Positions 12,341 to 24,005 of a DNA stretch of 64,000 bases are shown in pieces. Origin of the DNA: Ailurus styani (taxonomy: Eukaryota; Chordata; Mammalia; Carnivora; Ailuridae). The notes under the pieces are model-generated. The model saw nothing but the letters and a program-made list of their open reading frames with translations, was not told where the DNA came from and made no database searches. The stretch lies in the NCBI GenBank assembly GCA_002007465.1, contig LNAC01000759.1:144260-208259 (forward strand). The letters run 5' to 3'. Each line of letters begins with the position of its first letter. Positions within the stretch are counted from its first letter, which is position 1. The translations under genes were made by a program, and so were the position numbers.

Positions 12341-12539
12341 TATGGTGTAATTTTCCCTCAGAGAAATTATAGACAAGGAAGGGCAATAATGCAGTTTCAT
12401 ACATAACAACAGTATGAAGTAGCAAATCACAAGTACCCCAAGAAAGTGCAGAGAGCTATTCTTGGAAGTTTACTCTTGTAGAAATGTATAAGATGGGGGA
12501 AGGACCCTAACTGGAAATAGGAAGATCTCTTTGAAAGGC

Positions 12540-12662
12540 GATGATTATCAAGGATGGAATGAGCACTGGGTGTTATACATAACAAATGAATCACTGAATA
12601 CTAACATCAAATATTAATGATGTACTATACAGTCTCTAACTAAACATAATAAAAAATATATA
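12540..12662 (+). mobile_element. Short L1 3'-terminal fragment (copy 1)
   Basis: 'gatggaatgagcactgggtgttatacataac...atgaatcactgaatac...ttaatgatgtactata...aataaaaaata' is the terminal ~120 bp of a carnivoran L1. Confidence 0.75.
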
Positions 12663-12975
12663 GTTTTACTACAACATACTAGGTGAGTGCCTAAAACTTA
12701 CTATCTATGTTCAGTTTGAAACATACTAACTGTAAAATGTTGGCAAGACATGTACATGATAATGAAATTCAGGAAGCAGGAAATATGGGATGGCCCAAGA
12801 GANGTATCTGTCCTCTGTCCTGTCATCTCTTCAGTTTTAGTAAAGCTAATGCTGAGATTTATCATCAGTCATTACCCAAACCCATCTGTAGGATTTCCTA
12901 ATTCAGTCAGGAATATAAGCATAGAGCTCAGGTACTGGGGAAGCCCTCTTCCTCTATGTTGCAATTATTATTATT

Positions 12976-13141
12976 TTTTAAAGATTTTATTTATTCGACA
13001 GAGAGAGCACATGAGCACAAGCAGGGGGAGTGGGAGAGGGAGAAGCAGGCTCCCTGTTGAGTAGGGAGCCTGATCCAGGGCTCCATCCCAGAACCCTAGA
13101 AGGCAGAGATTTATTAACTAACTGAGACACCCAGGTGCCCC
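12976..13141 (-). mobile_element. SINEC, older subfamily (copy 2)
   Basis: Counterpart of 8926-9091 in the second tandem unit. Confidence 0.9.
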
Positions 13142-14675
13142 TATTATTATTATTAAAAAGTTTAGAAGACTTAAAGAAAATCAGAATGATTTATATGCTA
13201 CCAGCTTTTTATACTCCCTTAATATGCTAATGTGAATAGAGAATCTCCAAAAAAGGGATCTAATACCAAGAGTTTTCCAAACTTTTTTGGCACCTTTTTT
13301 TTCCTCAAAGCATTATGGGGAGAAAATGTCTTTCTCTCTTTACCTGTATCAGAAAAGGCACCTTAAGCCATTCTTAGCTTTAATTTCCTAGTAGAAAGCA
13401 ATTCTCATATTAAATCTGCCAGCAGTTTAAAATACTTCAAATTAATTTAAGAATATAACATAAAATCCTGATTTGGGCTTGTAAATCTGACCCCTACCTG
13501 ACTCTGCAACTTTTTCCCTTAACTTCCCCCAATTAAGCCCCTAGAAGGTGCTCTGCTATCTCTGCGCATCGTCATTCCACTGCCTGCAAGAGTTGCCTTC
13601 CAGGGAATGGCACCTCCTGGTGCCCTGGTCTGGCTGACGTCACTGTGCCCAGTCTGGTCTGGGTTCCTCCTGCCTGTGTTTCCACGCCTGTGCTTCCACC
13701 ACGTCATAGTTCTAATGACTGACTACTCACTTCCGTCTTTCACCTGCCTTCTGCATAATAGGTACAGTATAACTGTTTGTTGAAATGGATGGATGAATGA
13801 AGAGTCCTCGCCTAACACAACTGATAGGGATGGGGGGAGGGATTTGATGTCAACAGATGGTTAAAGAACGCTTTGCTACTAAACTCTTGGTTTTCCATGT
13901 GACATATTGTGTAGCCTATTTAAATCACTAAGGAAGTGGCCAGAACCCTACCCATTTATGGTAAAGAAAAAATTTCACTTTTATTTTTAACCATATTAGA
14001 CATAAAAACAACCTATAGCATAAAATCTACACGCATATATTCTTCCATCCACTGGTGAGTCATTCATCTATGATTCTACTTTTCTATTACTACTAGATTC
14101 CCTTTCTTGACATTTGAGGATTCTAATTAGCAAGAAGCTACTTTTTTTTCAGTATCATACAAATGTTTTTTAAGGGAAAGGAAAAATAATGATTCCAAAT
14201 AAATACCAGACCATAATAGAGTGGTACATTTATGCCTTTGGAAGCAGGACATACAGGTCTGAATGGGTTTTGGATGTAGAAACTGGGATAGTGTCCTATG
14301 CAAATGAACTAATATTGCCAAAAGTCCATGACTGCATGCTTGCATGAAGCCTCCAAATCCTAACGAGCTCCCTAGCTGCAGCCAAGAGCTGCAATCTGAC
14401 AGGGCTGCCAACAGCACTACTGAACTGCTAATGGATTTTCCTGCTTCTCTGCTCAAGTACAACAGAAAGGTTGTGTGCTAAAACTTCTAATTAGAAAGAG
14501 GGAAGAAAAAGAACTGCAATAATTTCTGAAATCATAAACTAGGGGATTTACTTTTTACTTCCTCATCCCATTGCTTTTGTTTCCCTCTTCAGTTTAATAC
14601 AGTCCTGAAGTCTAATTTAAGACATGTCTTAACTTATTATTTATATGGATTATGGTAATCAGAATCAGGACTGCT

Positions 14676-14872
14676 GGGGCGCCTGGGTGGCTCAGTGGGT
14701 TAAGCCTCTGCTTTCGGCTCAGATCATGATCTCAGGGTCCTGGGATCAAGCCCCGCATCAGGCTCTCTGCTCTACAGAGGGCCTGCTTCACCCTCTCTCT
14801 CTGCCTGCCTATCTGCCTACTTGTAATCTCTCTCTCTCTGTCAAATAAATAAATAAAAATCTTAAAAAAAAA
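14676..14872 (+). mobile_element. SINEC, young subfamily (copy 2)
   Basis: Counterpart of 10626-10822, with the same flanking duplication (14661-14675 and 14873-14887). A repeated insertion with identical flanks confirms that the whole block was copied. Confidence 0.95.
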
Positions 14873-15739
14873 AGAATCAGGACTGCTTTTCTGCATGGAG
14901 GAAGTAACCGTCTATTTGGTGTGACCACCTATATGATGCGCTTCCCTTTTCAAAAATAAAACCACCTCCACCTATTCTGAAAGCCCGAGAAACTGAGAGC
15001 TAGAATATAAAATAATATCTTCTTGGAGAAGTCTGTTGGGTTGGCCTTATGCAATATAATACTTTATATTAACATTAAGCTTGACACTCCTCTCTCTATA
15101 TACAGTTACACAAGTATGAAGGCAGTAGATACCTAAAGGGTCAAATTGTTTTGGGAAAATACAACTATACCCCTATAGATTTCACCTACTTCATAGTTTT
15201 GCTTAGTGACAGAATTCATTTAAATTACATATGTACATAATTCATTTTTGCCTGCCTATTTAATCTATCATAGTGCTAAGCACTCTAAAACTGTGGTGAG
15301 TTGAATAAATCAATGTTTTTGACAGACATGCTTTAAAAATGTTTAAAAACAAAATGAAGCTAAATCAGAACACTTTTCTGCAAAAATATTAGAATTGATT
15401 AGTGTTAAATGTGTCAGAAGTTTTGCTTCACTATAACTTAGAAGGATGGCCCTTGGAGTTATGGGACGAGTATGTCTTGATCTTGGGATAATGCAGATCC
15501 ACCTCACTGAAAGAAGCAGGTCTGGTTTGATTCTGCTCTGAACATATAGGTAGTACCTGGCTGGTTTGTCCAATACCATATCTCTGTTCTAGTTGCTGAA
15601 CAGAGCATTGAATTAGTTATGATCTTTCCTTGTATATATTGATTTAGCACTACTCTCTTTCTATTTCACCAATCCTGAGGCAAACCAAAATATTTGAACT
15701 TGAAAATATTACTCATGACTCTTAAGAACACCTACTCCA

Positions 15740-16390
15740 AGACATTGTGGTTGATCAAAAAATGGCTTCCCAAAAGATGTCCATGTTCTAGTCTCTGGAA
15801 CCTGTGAATATTACCTTATTTGGGAAGATGGTCTTTGCAGATGAGATTAATAAGTTAAAGATCTTGAGATAGGGAGGTTATGCTGGATTATCTTGGTGGG
15901 TACTAAATGCCATCACATGTAACCTGGTAAGAAAGAGATGAGAGGGGCACCTCGGTGGGTCAGTTGGTTAAACATCTGCCTTTGGCTCAGGTCATGATCC
16001 CAGAGTCCTGGGATCAAGCCCTACATCAGGCTCCCTGCTCAGCGGGGAGCATGCTTCTCCCTGTCCCTCTGCCACTCCCCCTCCTTGTGCTTTGTCATAC
16101 TCTTTCTCTTAAAATAAATAAATCAATAATCTTAAAAAAAGCTGGGGGGAGAAAAAAAGGGGAAAGGGACAAGAGACAGACACAGAGAGGAAAAAGTAAA
16201 ATGAAGATGGAGCAGACCCTGGAGTAATGCAGCCAGTAGCCAAGGATTGCCAGCTGCCACCAGAAGTCAGGAGGATCAAGGGAGCATTCTTCCCTAGAGC
16301 TGCCAGAGAGAGTGTGGTTTTGCTAACACTTTGATTTCAGACTTCTAGCCTCCAACATCCTGCCAATTTGTTGCAGCACGCACAGAAAAC
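15740..16390 (+). mobile_element. Degraded MaLR/MLT1-type LTR, split by a SINE (copy 2)
   Basis: Counterpart of 11690-12340. Confidence 0.6.
15945..16144 (+). mobile_element. SINEC, older subfamily (copy 2)
   Basis: Counterpart of 11895-12094. Confidence 0.9.
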
Positions 16391-16589
16391 TATGGTGTAA
16401 TTTTCCCTCAGAGAAATTATAGACAAGGAAGGGCAATAATGCAGTTTCATACATAACAACAGTATGAAGTAGCAAATCACAAGTACCCCAAGAAAGTGCA
16501 GAGAGCTATTCTTGGAAGTTTACTCTTGTAGAAATGTATAAGATGGGGGAAGGACCCTAACTGGAAATAGGAAGATCTCTTTGAAAGGC

Positions 16590-16712
16590 GATGATTATCA
16601 AGGATGGAATGAGCACTGGGTGTTATACATAACAAATGAATCACTGAATACTAACATCAAATATTAATGATGTACTATACAGTCTCTAACTAAACATAAT
16701 AAAAAATATATA
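16590..16712 (+). mobile_element. Short L1 3'-terminal fragment (copy 2)
   Basis: Counterpart of 12540-12662. Confidence 0.75.
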
Positions 16713-16853
16713 GTTTTACTACAACATACTAGGTGAGTGCCTAAAACTTACTATCTATGTTCAGTTTGAAACATACTAACTGTAAAATGTTGGCAAGACA
16801 TGTACATGATAATGAAATTCAGGAAGCAGGAAATATGGGATGGCCCAAGAGAG

Positions 16854-17380
16854 AGGTTGGGCCTGGACATGTAGGTGGGAACATCATCCATAGATGTGAT
16901 TGTTACAGCCAGTAGATTAGGTAAAATTTATAAGAGATAGGGTGTAGAATACTCATTCGTAAGTAGAGAGGGAAGTATGGAGAATGTCTCTGGAGAATGT
17001 AACAGAATTATCTGGATTTTTCAAAGATATGCCATTGTGAGTCAAGGTGTTACTGACACATCCCTCAGGTATGCTGAGGAGGAACAAGGCTGAGAGGAAA
17101 TGGTATAGACAGAGCTTCCCAACCGGCATGTCCATGACACTATGCCTTAAATGGGCTGCAGGGTGGCAAGAAATTAACCCCTACAAGTTTCAGTATGGCT
17201 AGATTTTTTTTCCTAGTAGATTCTTGAGAAGTCAGAGGTCTCCAGTCTCCTTCAGTCATGAACAGCTTCAAAGTGAAACTCCTTGCAGAGTGGCCAAAGC
17301 AGAGCAGAATCTGATGATGTCCCCTGTGGAACCCTCACTGTTCTATGGTGGCCATCAATAATTTGAAGAGATCATCATTT
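16854..17380. other. Intergenic, nothing recognised
   Basis: Single-copy sequence beyond the tandem units. The minus frame at 16953-17135 is 60 codons with no recognisable features. Confidence 0.4.
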
Positions 17381-17391
17381 TAAAAGTCTTG

Positions 17392-17622
17392 CTTATCAAG
17401 AGACAAACTATAAGAGACTCTTAACTATAGGAAATAAACTGAGGATTGCTGGAAGGGAAGTGGGGGGGGATGGGGTAACTGGGTAATACATATTAAGGAG
17501 GGCACGTGATGTAATGAGCACTGGGTGTTATATGTAACTGATGAATTACTGGACTCTACATCTAAGACTAATGATACAATATATGTTAACTAATTGAATT
17601 TAAATAAAAGAAGTTATTAAAA
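17392..17622 (+). mobile_element. 5'-truncated carnivoran L1 tail
   Basis: 'aactataagagactcttaa...aaactgaggattgctgg...gggggg...gagcactgggtgttatatgtaac...taattgaatttaaataaaa' is the canonical carnivoran L1 3' UTR including its G-run. It is flanked by AAAAGTCTTG (17382-17391 and 17623-17632). The insertion lies immediately upstream of a larger L1. Confidence 0.9.
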
Positions 17623-17655
17623 AAAAGTCTTGGTAAGGAATTGCAAGCCATCCAA

Positions 17656-19700
17656 GTTCATTCTGTGAGGTCAGCATTAACCTGATACCAAAATCAGATA
17701 GAGACTCCACTAAAAAGAGAACTACAGGCCAATATCCCTGATGAACATGGATGCAAAAATTCTCAATAAAATACTGGCAAACTAAATTCAACAGTACATC
17801 AAAAGAATCATTCACCACAATCAAATGGGACTTATTCCTGAACTGCAAGGGTGGTTCAATATTCACAAATCAATCAATGTGATATACCACATTAACAAAA
17901 GAAAGTATAAGAATCATATGATCTTTTCAATTGATGTAGAAAAAGTGACAAAATACAACATCCATTCACGATAAAAAAAAAACCAAGCAGCGATAGAGGG
18001 AACATACCTCAATATCATAAAGGCCATATACAAAGAACCCACAGGTGATATCATCCTCAGCAGGGAAAAAACTGAGAGCTTTTCCTGTATGGTCAGGAAC
18101 AAGACAGGGATGTCCAAACTCACCACTATTATGTAACATACTACTGGAAGTCTACACAAAGAAATAAAAGACATCCGAATTGGCAAGGAAGAAGTAAAAC
18201 TTTCACTATTTTCAGGTGACATGATACTCTATATAAAAAACCCAAAAGACTCCACCCAAAACCTGTTAGAATTGACACACAAATTCAATAAATCCACAAG
18301 ATACAAAATCAATGTACAGAAATCTGCTGCACTTCTAAACACCAATAATGAAGCAGCAGAAAGAAAAATCAAATTCCATTTACAATTGCACCAAAAACCA
18401 TAAGATACCTAGGAATAAACCTAATAAAAAAGGCAAAGGTATAAAGATCTGTATTCTGAAAACTATAGAACACTTGTGAAAGAAATTGAAAATTACACCA
18501 AGAAATGGAAAAACATTTCATGCTCATGGCTGGAAGGACAAATATTGCTAAAATATCTATATTCCCCAAAGCAATCTACATATTTACTGAAATCCTTATC
18601 AAAATACCAATAGCATTTTTCACAGAGCTAGAACAAACAATCCCCAAATCTGTATGGAAACATAAAAGACCCCAAATAGCCAAGGCAATCTTGAAAAAGA
18701 AAAACAAAGCTAGAGGTGTCACAATTACAGACTTCAAGTTGTGTAACAAAGCTGTAGTGATCAAGACAGTATGGTACTGGCATAAAAATGGACACATAGA
18801 TCAAGAGAACAGAATAGAAAATCTAGAAATGAACCCACAACTCTATGGTCAATTAATCTTTGACAAATCAGGAAAAGAATATCCAATCGAAAAAAGACAG
18901 TGTCTTCAAAAAAATGGTGCTGGGAAAACCGGATAGCAACATGCAAAAGAATGAAACTGGACCACTTTCTTACACCATATACAAATTCGAAATGGATGAA
19001 AGACCTAAGTGTCAGACAGGAAAGTATTAAAATCCTAGAGGAGAACACAGACAGTAAACTCTTTCACATCGACTGTAGCAACTTCTTACTACATATGTCT
19101 CCTGAGGCAAGGGAAACAAAAGCAAAAATAAACTATTGGGACTATATCAAAATAAAAAGTTCCTGCACAGCAACAGAAAACAACCCACAAAACTAAAAGG
19201 CAACCTACAGAATGGGAGAAGATATTTGCAAATGACATATCTGATAAAGGGTTTATATTCAAAATATTTAAAGAATTTCTCAGATTCAACACTCAAAAAC
19301 AAATAATCCAGTTAAAAAATGGGCAGATGACATGAATAGACATTTTTCCAAAGAAGGTATACAGATGGCCAACAGACACATGAAAAGATGCTCAACATAA
19401 CTCATTATCAGGGAAATATAATTCAAAACTATGATGAGATATCACCTAACACCAATCAGAATGGCTAAAATTAACATGGGAAACAACAGGTGTTGGTGAG
19501 AATATGGAGAAAGGGAAACCCTCTTACATTACTGGTGGGAATGCAAACTGGTGCAGCCACTCTGGAAAACAGTATGGAGATTCCTCAAAAAGTTAAAAAT
19601 AGAACTACCCTACAATCCAGCAATTGCACTGTTTACCCAAAAGATACAAAAATACTAATTCAAGGGATACATACACCCCAATATTCATAACAGCATTATC
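17656..19700 (+). pseudogene. L1 ORF2 remnant (reverse-transcriptase and C-terminal parts)
   Basis: The ORF2 reading is split among all three forward frames: 18221-18403, 18505-18936, 18900-19196 and 19490-19690. At 18209-18220 the polymerase motif, normally FADD in mammalian L1, reads F-S-G-D, so the first catalytic aspartate is lost. Stops and frameshifts make it clearly non-functional. The tail fragments (for example W-K-H-K-R-P and W-Y-W-H-K-N) are typical of the L1 ORF2 region after the polymerase domain. Confidence 0.9.
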
Positions 19701-19737
19701 AACAATAGCCAAATTATGAAAAGAGCCCAAATGAAGA

Positions 19738-19806
19738 TGTGGTGTGTATATAAATATATATATATATGTATACACACACACAGACACACACACATACATA
19801 CGTATA
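19738..19806. repeat. AT/CA microsatellite inside the L1 3' region
   Basis: 'tatataaatatatatatatatgtatacacacacacagacacacacacatacatacg'. The position corresponds to a site in L1 that often carries such repeats ('gatgtggtgtgtata...cagtggaatatta'). Confidence 0.85.
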
Positions 19807-20190
19807 CACAGTGGAATATTACCCAGTTATAAAAAATGAAATCTTGCCATTTGCAGTGATATGGATGGAGCTAGATAGTATTATGCTAAGGAAAATAAGT
19901 TAGTCAGAGAAAGATAAATACTATGTGATTTCACTCATATGTGGTATTTAAGAAATAAAACAAACAAACATGGGGGGGAAAGGGGGAGAAAAACCAAGAA
20001 ACAGACTCTTAATTACAGAGAACAAACTGATGAGGTGGGGGATTAAGGAGGGCACTGGTGATGAACAACACACACTGTCTGCAAGTGTTGAATCACTAAA
20101 TTCTATATCTGAAACTAATATTATACTGTATGTTAACTAGTTGGAATTTAAATAAAAACTTGGGAAAAAAAGAAATTGCAAGCCATTCAA

Positions 20191-22600
20191 GCAGAAAACC
20201 TATTGCAAAGAAGTTACAATCATAGAAGAGTTTGAAAAAATGTTTATTTTGGAAGGTTTTCATTCTATTTTTCCTTATCATATACATGTAATATGAAGAA
20301 AATACAAGTTGATTTTTGCTAAACCTCCCACACAGCCACCTCCAAATCCCCTCCTGTTTACCCTCAATGTGCTATATTATTATTTAACTGTGTCGGCCAT
20401 AATATAAAAAGGGTTGGGAAGCACTGATAGAGACAAGGGGTATAAAATCAAATCTTTCTGAAATATCTACATTATAGGAGAGGAGGCAGTGAAGAGTAGG
20501 TATCTAGCATTTGGGAGCCAAGCCCTGCCTCAAAAGGTATAAAATTCCCCAAAGAAAACATTTAGATGCTGGGCCACCAAAACAGGTAATACTTGTCCAA
20601 AATATGTGAGTACTACCTAATGTCACAGAAAAGTGAAACAAAGACTGAAAAATGTCTACCGGATTTGATAATTAGAAAGCATTACAAATTCTAGCAAGGT
20701 CAGTGACAGGACAGGTAAGGAAAGGCCACACAACAGGAGTTGGGGTGTAGGTGGGAGAAGGTGCAGACAGAAAGAATAAACTGCTCTTTTAAGAAGGTGA
20801 TTGTGAGAAAAGTAGTGGAAGTGGAAGGGATCAAGATCAGGGGATGTCAGACTTGAGTGTGTTTTTACCATAAAGGTAAATAGCCAGCCCAGAGGCAAAT
20901 TTAAAGATGAGATCTTTGTAACAGGAGACAAAGGCATACGCTTGATAGAGAAAACTCCTGAAGAAGCTGGAGGAAATGACATTGAGCCCAGATAAAAGGA
21001 TAGATCTTGGATAGGTGTCCACTGGCTCAAGAGTTTGGCAGACAAGGATGATGCAAATAACTTTACCAATCAGAAATTAGGAAGTTGAGGTGGCTGTGCC
21101 TGGGATATCTCTTTTCTCTGTTTTCCAGGGGTATAGACAGAAACATGTTAGAAATGGAAAAACTGGATTTGGCAATTAGAAAGTCATCTGTGACCTTCGC
21201 AAAGGCAGCTTTAGTGCTTTATTGAGCCAATAGGTATCTATCATACTAGTGAATGGGGTGCTAGACTAGAGGTCCTGAGACAGCAGTCCTGGATTTTAAA
21301 TTTAGCTTTTCACTGAATTAGTTCTTCATGAGTGAAGGTACCTTTTGGGACTTACTTCCTCAGAATGAAAGGGCTGGAGAAAATGATGACTGAAGCCATG
21401 TCCAACAATAATATTGTCTACTATATACAAGGTACCAGGATGGCCAAGTATGAAATACAAAGATGCAGTAAGAGGGAGGGATTGGGTCCTCAAGGGCACT
21501 GTCACCCCCAAAAGCAAATTATTACTAGTAATAAGTCATCTTGTTCCAGGAAGTGTTTTCCTGGGTCGGTCAGCTGTCACTTGAAAAGCACTGAAATTTA
21601 TATTTGAATGGAAAAAAAATGTGACCAATTTCTAGTATGATTTTTAGATCTCCTCAGTATCAAACTTGGACTGAAAATTTCAAGACCTTTGACTACCTAA
21701 TAAGGTTATTTCTCAACATGAGAAATCCAAGAAATGGGTCACATATTTAGGGGTCTTAATAAGTGGGAAATTTTGGTATTACTTTGAATACCACGAGTAT
21801 TTTCTGACTCTGTCCCTTGGAAGTTTAGCACAACACACTAAATGGAAAGTTGTGACTGCACATGTTATATTTTTTAAGACAAAATAGATTCTGCCAACTC
21901 CTGAGCTAAAGGAACCTGCTCCTTTTATATTTTCTGAAAATATAGGCACACATAATGAGGACTGTCGAAATTTGGCATAAAAAAAGATGTATTATGTTAT
22001 CTGATACATCTTCCCATCAACATGTTCATTATAATGCATTCTTTTGTTCTATCCTATTCAGAATTTCTAGCTGTCTATTTGTACATTGATTTTGCACCTC
22101 CCACCACAAATCTTAGAAACATTGACAAGCATCTTCCCATATTCTAAAATACTGCAGTATGAGGAGGAGGACATCTCTATTGCTTTAATCTTCATAAAAA
22201 ATGCTCAGGTGGCTAATCTGTTCAGTTACTAGTCTTTGGTATCTTGTCATTCCTTATGACTAAAAGGATGTCTAGGCTGAGCTCCTTTTCCCAAAAGGAT
22301 CTTTAGTATAGCTCTGATTAGATTCAAAGTGCTACCAAGCTCTTTGTAGAATAAAGAGTATGTTAGAAGGAGTACAGATTATTCCAGAGGTGTGTCCATA
22401 CCATTCCAATCCAACATTATCAAGATGTACAAATCACCCACTATTGGTAATTAATTCTTTATTGTGGTAAATTAGTTTGTGGTCTTTTACCTTACCACCT
22501 CCCAATGTCCCTGTTTCTATGTCAAACATTTCTGAGATTCCTCCTAAGGGCATGGAGTTGCTTCCTTGTTTCATGTCCAACACATGACTGTGTTGAATGA
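20191..22600. other. Intergenic, no gene recognised
   Basis: Longest frame is 137 codons on the minus strand (20656-21069). It has a strongly skewed Ser/Leu/Pro composition, overlaps another open frame at 20837-21022, and I see no homology or splice support. It is probably chance. No RNA genes seen. Confidence 0.4.
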
Positions 22601-22609
22601 GAGGCAGTT

Positions 22610-22800
22610 GGGCAGACAACTGACTGCAGAATTGAGTTCAGAAGACCTGACTGCAAGCCCCTCTCCTGCCACTTATTTGCTGTGTAATATTTATCAATTC
22701 CTTAATCAGAAACTCAAATTATTCTTCTGTAAAAGAAAGATGAATAAAACCAACCTGATCTATACCATGGGGCTGCTATGAAGAAGAAAAGGAAATGGTT
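22610..22800 (+). repeat. MIR-like SINE remnant
   Basis: 'gagttcagaagacctgactgcaagccc...gccacttatttgctgtgtaat...aattccttaatcagaaactcaaatta...tctgtaaaa...gctatgaag' follows the MIR core order (tgggttcaaatcctggctctgccacttactagctgtgtgacc...). Confidence 0.65.
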
Positions 22801-23785
22801 GACACAGAACATTTTATAACCTACTCTTATGACTTGACTTGCTATGGTGGGACAACAAAGGCAAGCAACCTTAGCACTGGTTTTCTTTCCAAAGTAGACT
22901 AGACCTTTCCTTCTGCCTGGACTGCTTCTTCTTTTGCAAGACCACCTGGGACTACCCCTTGAAGGTAAATGGATTCAGGGGCCAACCCTACTTCCTACAC
23001 ACCTATCCTTACATTCTGGTATCTCAGGGTGGGACAGTAGGGCTGGGGTTTTTTTGAGAAATTTCAAATCTCTGTTCTGGAGCCTTATTTTTCAGAAGTA
23101 TGGAAGTCAGAACAGCAATTTTAAGCAGATTTTTATCTTCTATATAACAAAAACACTGTTCAACAATGAATCATTGGTGTTCACATCAAACAAAATTATG
23201 ACATTTAAACAGATCAAAGCTTCCTGTTTCTGTTGAATGTACTTATTAAGTCAGTGCACAACTCCATCTCATTTTGGAATCTGATATGAGACCAAACCTG
23301 GTCCAAGAGTAGCAGAACATGACAGACTATTGGAATTTTTCCCACCAGAAGTCATTGCTGTTACCTCTATATAATTTGATGAGCTTCAATTAAAACTCCC
23401 GAAATAAATTTTCAAATATTTTGAACCCACAGTTATTCCCTTAGTCAAATTATGATTCCAATGATAGACAAATTTCCTAGGTTAGTCAAGATCAGTTATG
23501 ACTGTTTATCTGTCCCCAGAGTAAAAGCTGAACCATTACTTCAGAAAATAGTATCCAGTATCATCAATGTGAATTGCCCGATGTATACTGACTTCCAAAG
23601 ATAGATCTATCTCCTCAAAAATCAATGTTTTTTTAAAGTTCCCCTATATTAATCTTTTACAAATAATATGAGACATTTTATGATACATTACAATATACAA
23701 TTACTTCTTTAGGAAGTATTTTCATTTTTTTCAATTTCATTTTCACCACATGATTCAAAATAAATAGCATTCAATTACAAACAAT
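22801..23785. other. Intergenic, nothing recognised
   Basis: Frame 22934-23236 (+) is 100 codons with no recognisable domain. The remainder is AT-rich. Confidence 0.4.
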
Positions 23786-23789
23786 GTTG

Positions 23790-24005
23790 TCAGAAGTATT
23801 ACCTCATTTTAACTTCAAATTACTGTCCCTATCTCACAGATAAGGTCTCCATGTCATAGCATAATGCTGGTGCAAAATAAATATCTGAAGGAATGAATGG
23901 ATCAATCAATTTTAAGTGACTTGCCCAAACTTTAATAGCTAGGAAAATCAGACTTGAGCCTATATAATTTTGGCTCACTATTCTTTCCACTGCATCATAC
24001 CTCCT
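23790..24005 (+). repeat. MIR-like remnant
   Basis: 'tattacctcattttaacttcaa...ctgtccctatctcacagataagg...cttgcccaaactttaatagctagg...cagacttgagcc...ctattctttccactgcatcat' matches the MIR 3' half, with an internal replacement at about 23850-23915. Confidence 0.6.

Larger units (their letters stand above)
8754..12803 (+). repeat. 4050-bp tandem unit, copy 1
   Basis: Every landmark from GTATCTGTCCTCTG (8754) to ATGGCCCAAGAGA (12802) recurs exactly 4050 bp downstream. By eye I find four substitutions between the copies (8902 T/C, 9476 T/C, 10165 T/A, 11740 T/A) and no indels, even in poly-A tracts. The copies meet at the N at 12803. The unit contains SINEs, an LTR fragment and an L1 tail but no gene. 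Confidence 0.95.
12804..16853 (+). repeat. 4050-bp tandem unit, copy 2
   Basis: Repeats 8754-12803 with a constant offset of 4050. It begins directly after the single N at 12803. Differences found are 12952 C, 13526 C, 14215 A and 15790 A. The low divergence, absence of indels and ambiguous joining base suggest two haplotypes assembled in tandem. Confidence 0.95.
17656..20170 (+). mobile_element. 5'-truncated L1 (~2.5 kb) with broken ORF2
   Basis: Starts inside the ORF2 reverse-transcriptase region (frame includes LIPK-like text at ~17680 and 'gccaatatccctgatgaacatggatgc' at 17728) and runs through the ORF2 end, 3' UTR and 'ttggaatttaaataaaa' tail. An 18-bp duplication, approximately AATTGCAAGCCATYCAAG, flanks it at 17638-17655 and 20171-20190. 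The length and boundaries fit one target-primed insertion next to the L1 tail at 17392-17622. Confidence 0.92.

Noticed and set aside
8754..16853. Duplicated gene pair in the tandem 4050-bp units
   Set aside because: No credible gene lies in the unit. The paired open frames are chance, and one differs in length between copies because of a single base.
18505..19196. Open frames of 143 and 98 codons as host genes
   Set aside because: They are frameshifted pieces of L1 ORF2.
20656..21069. 137-codon minus-strand frame
   Set aside because: No recognisable domain, no splice or promoter context, overlapping frames on the same strand. Compatible with chance in a 64-kb window.
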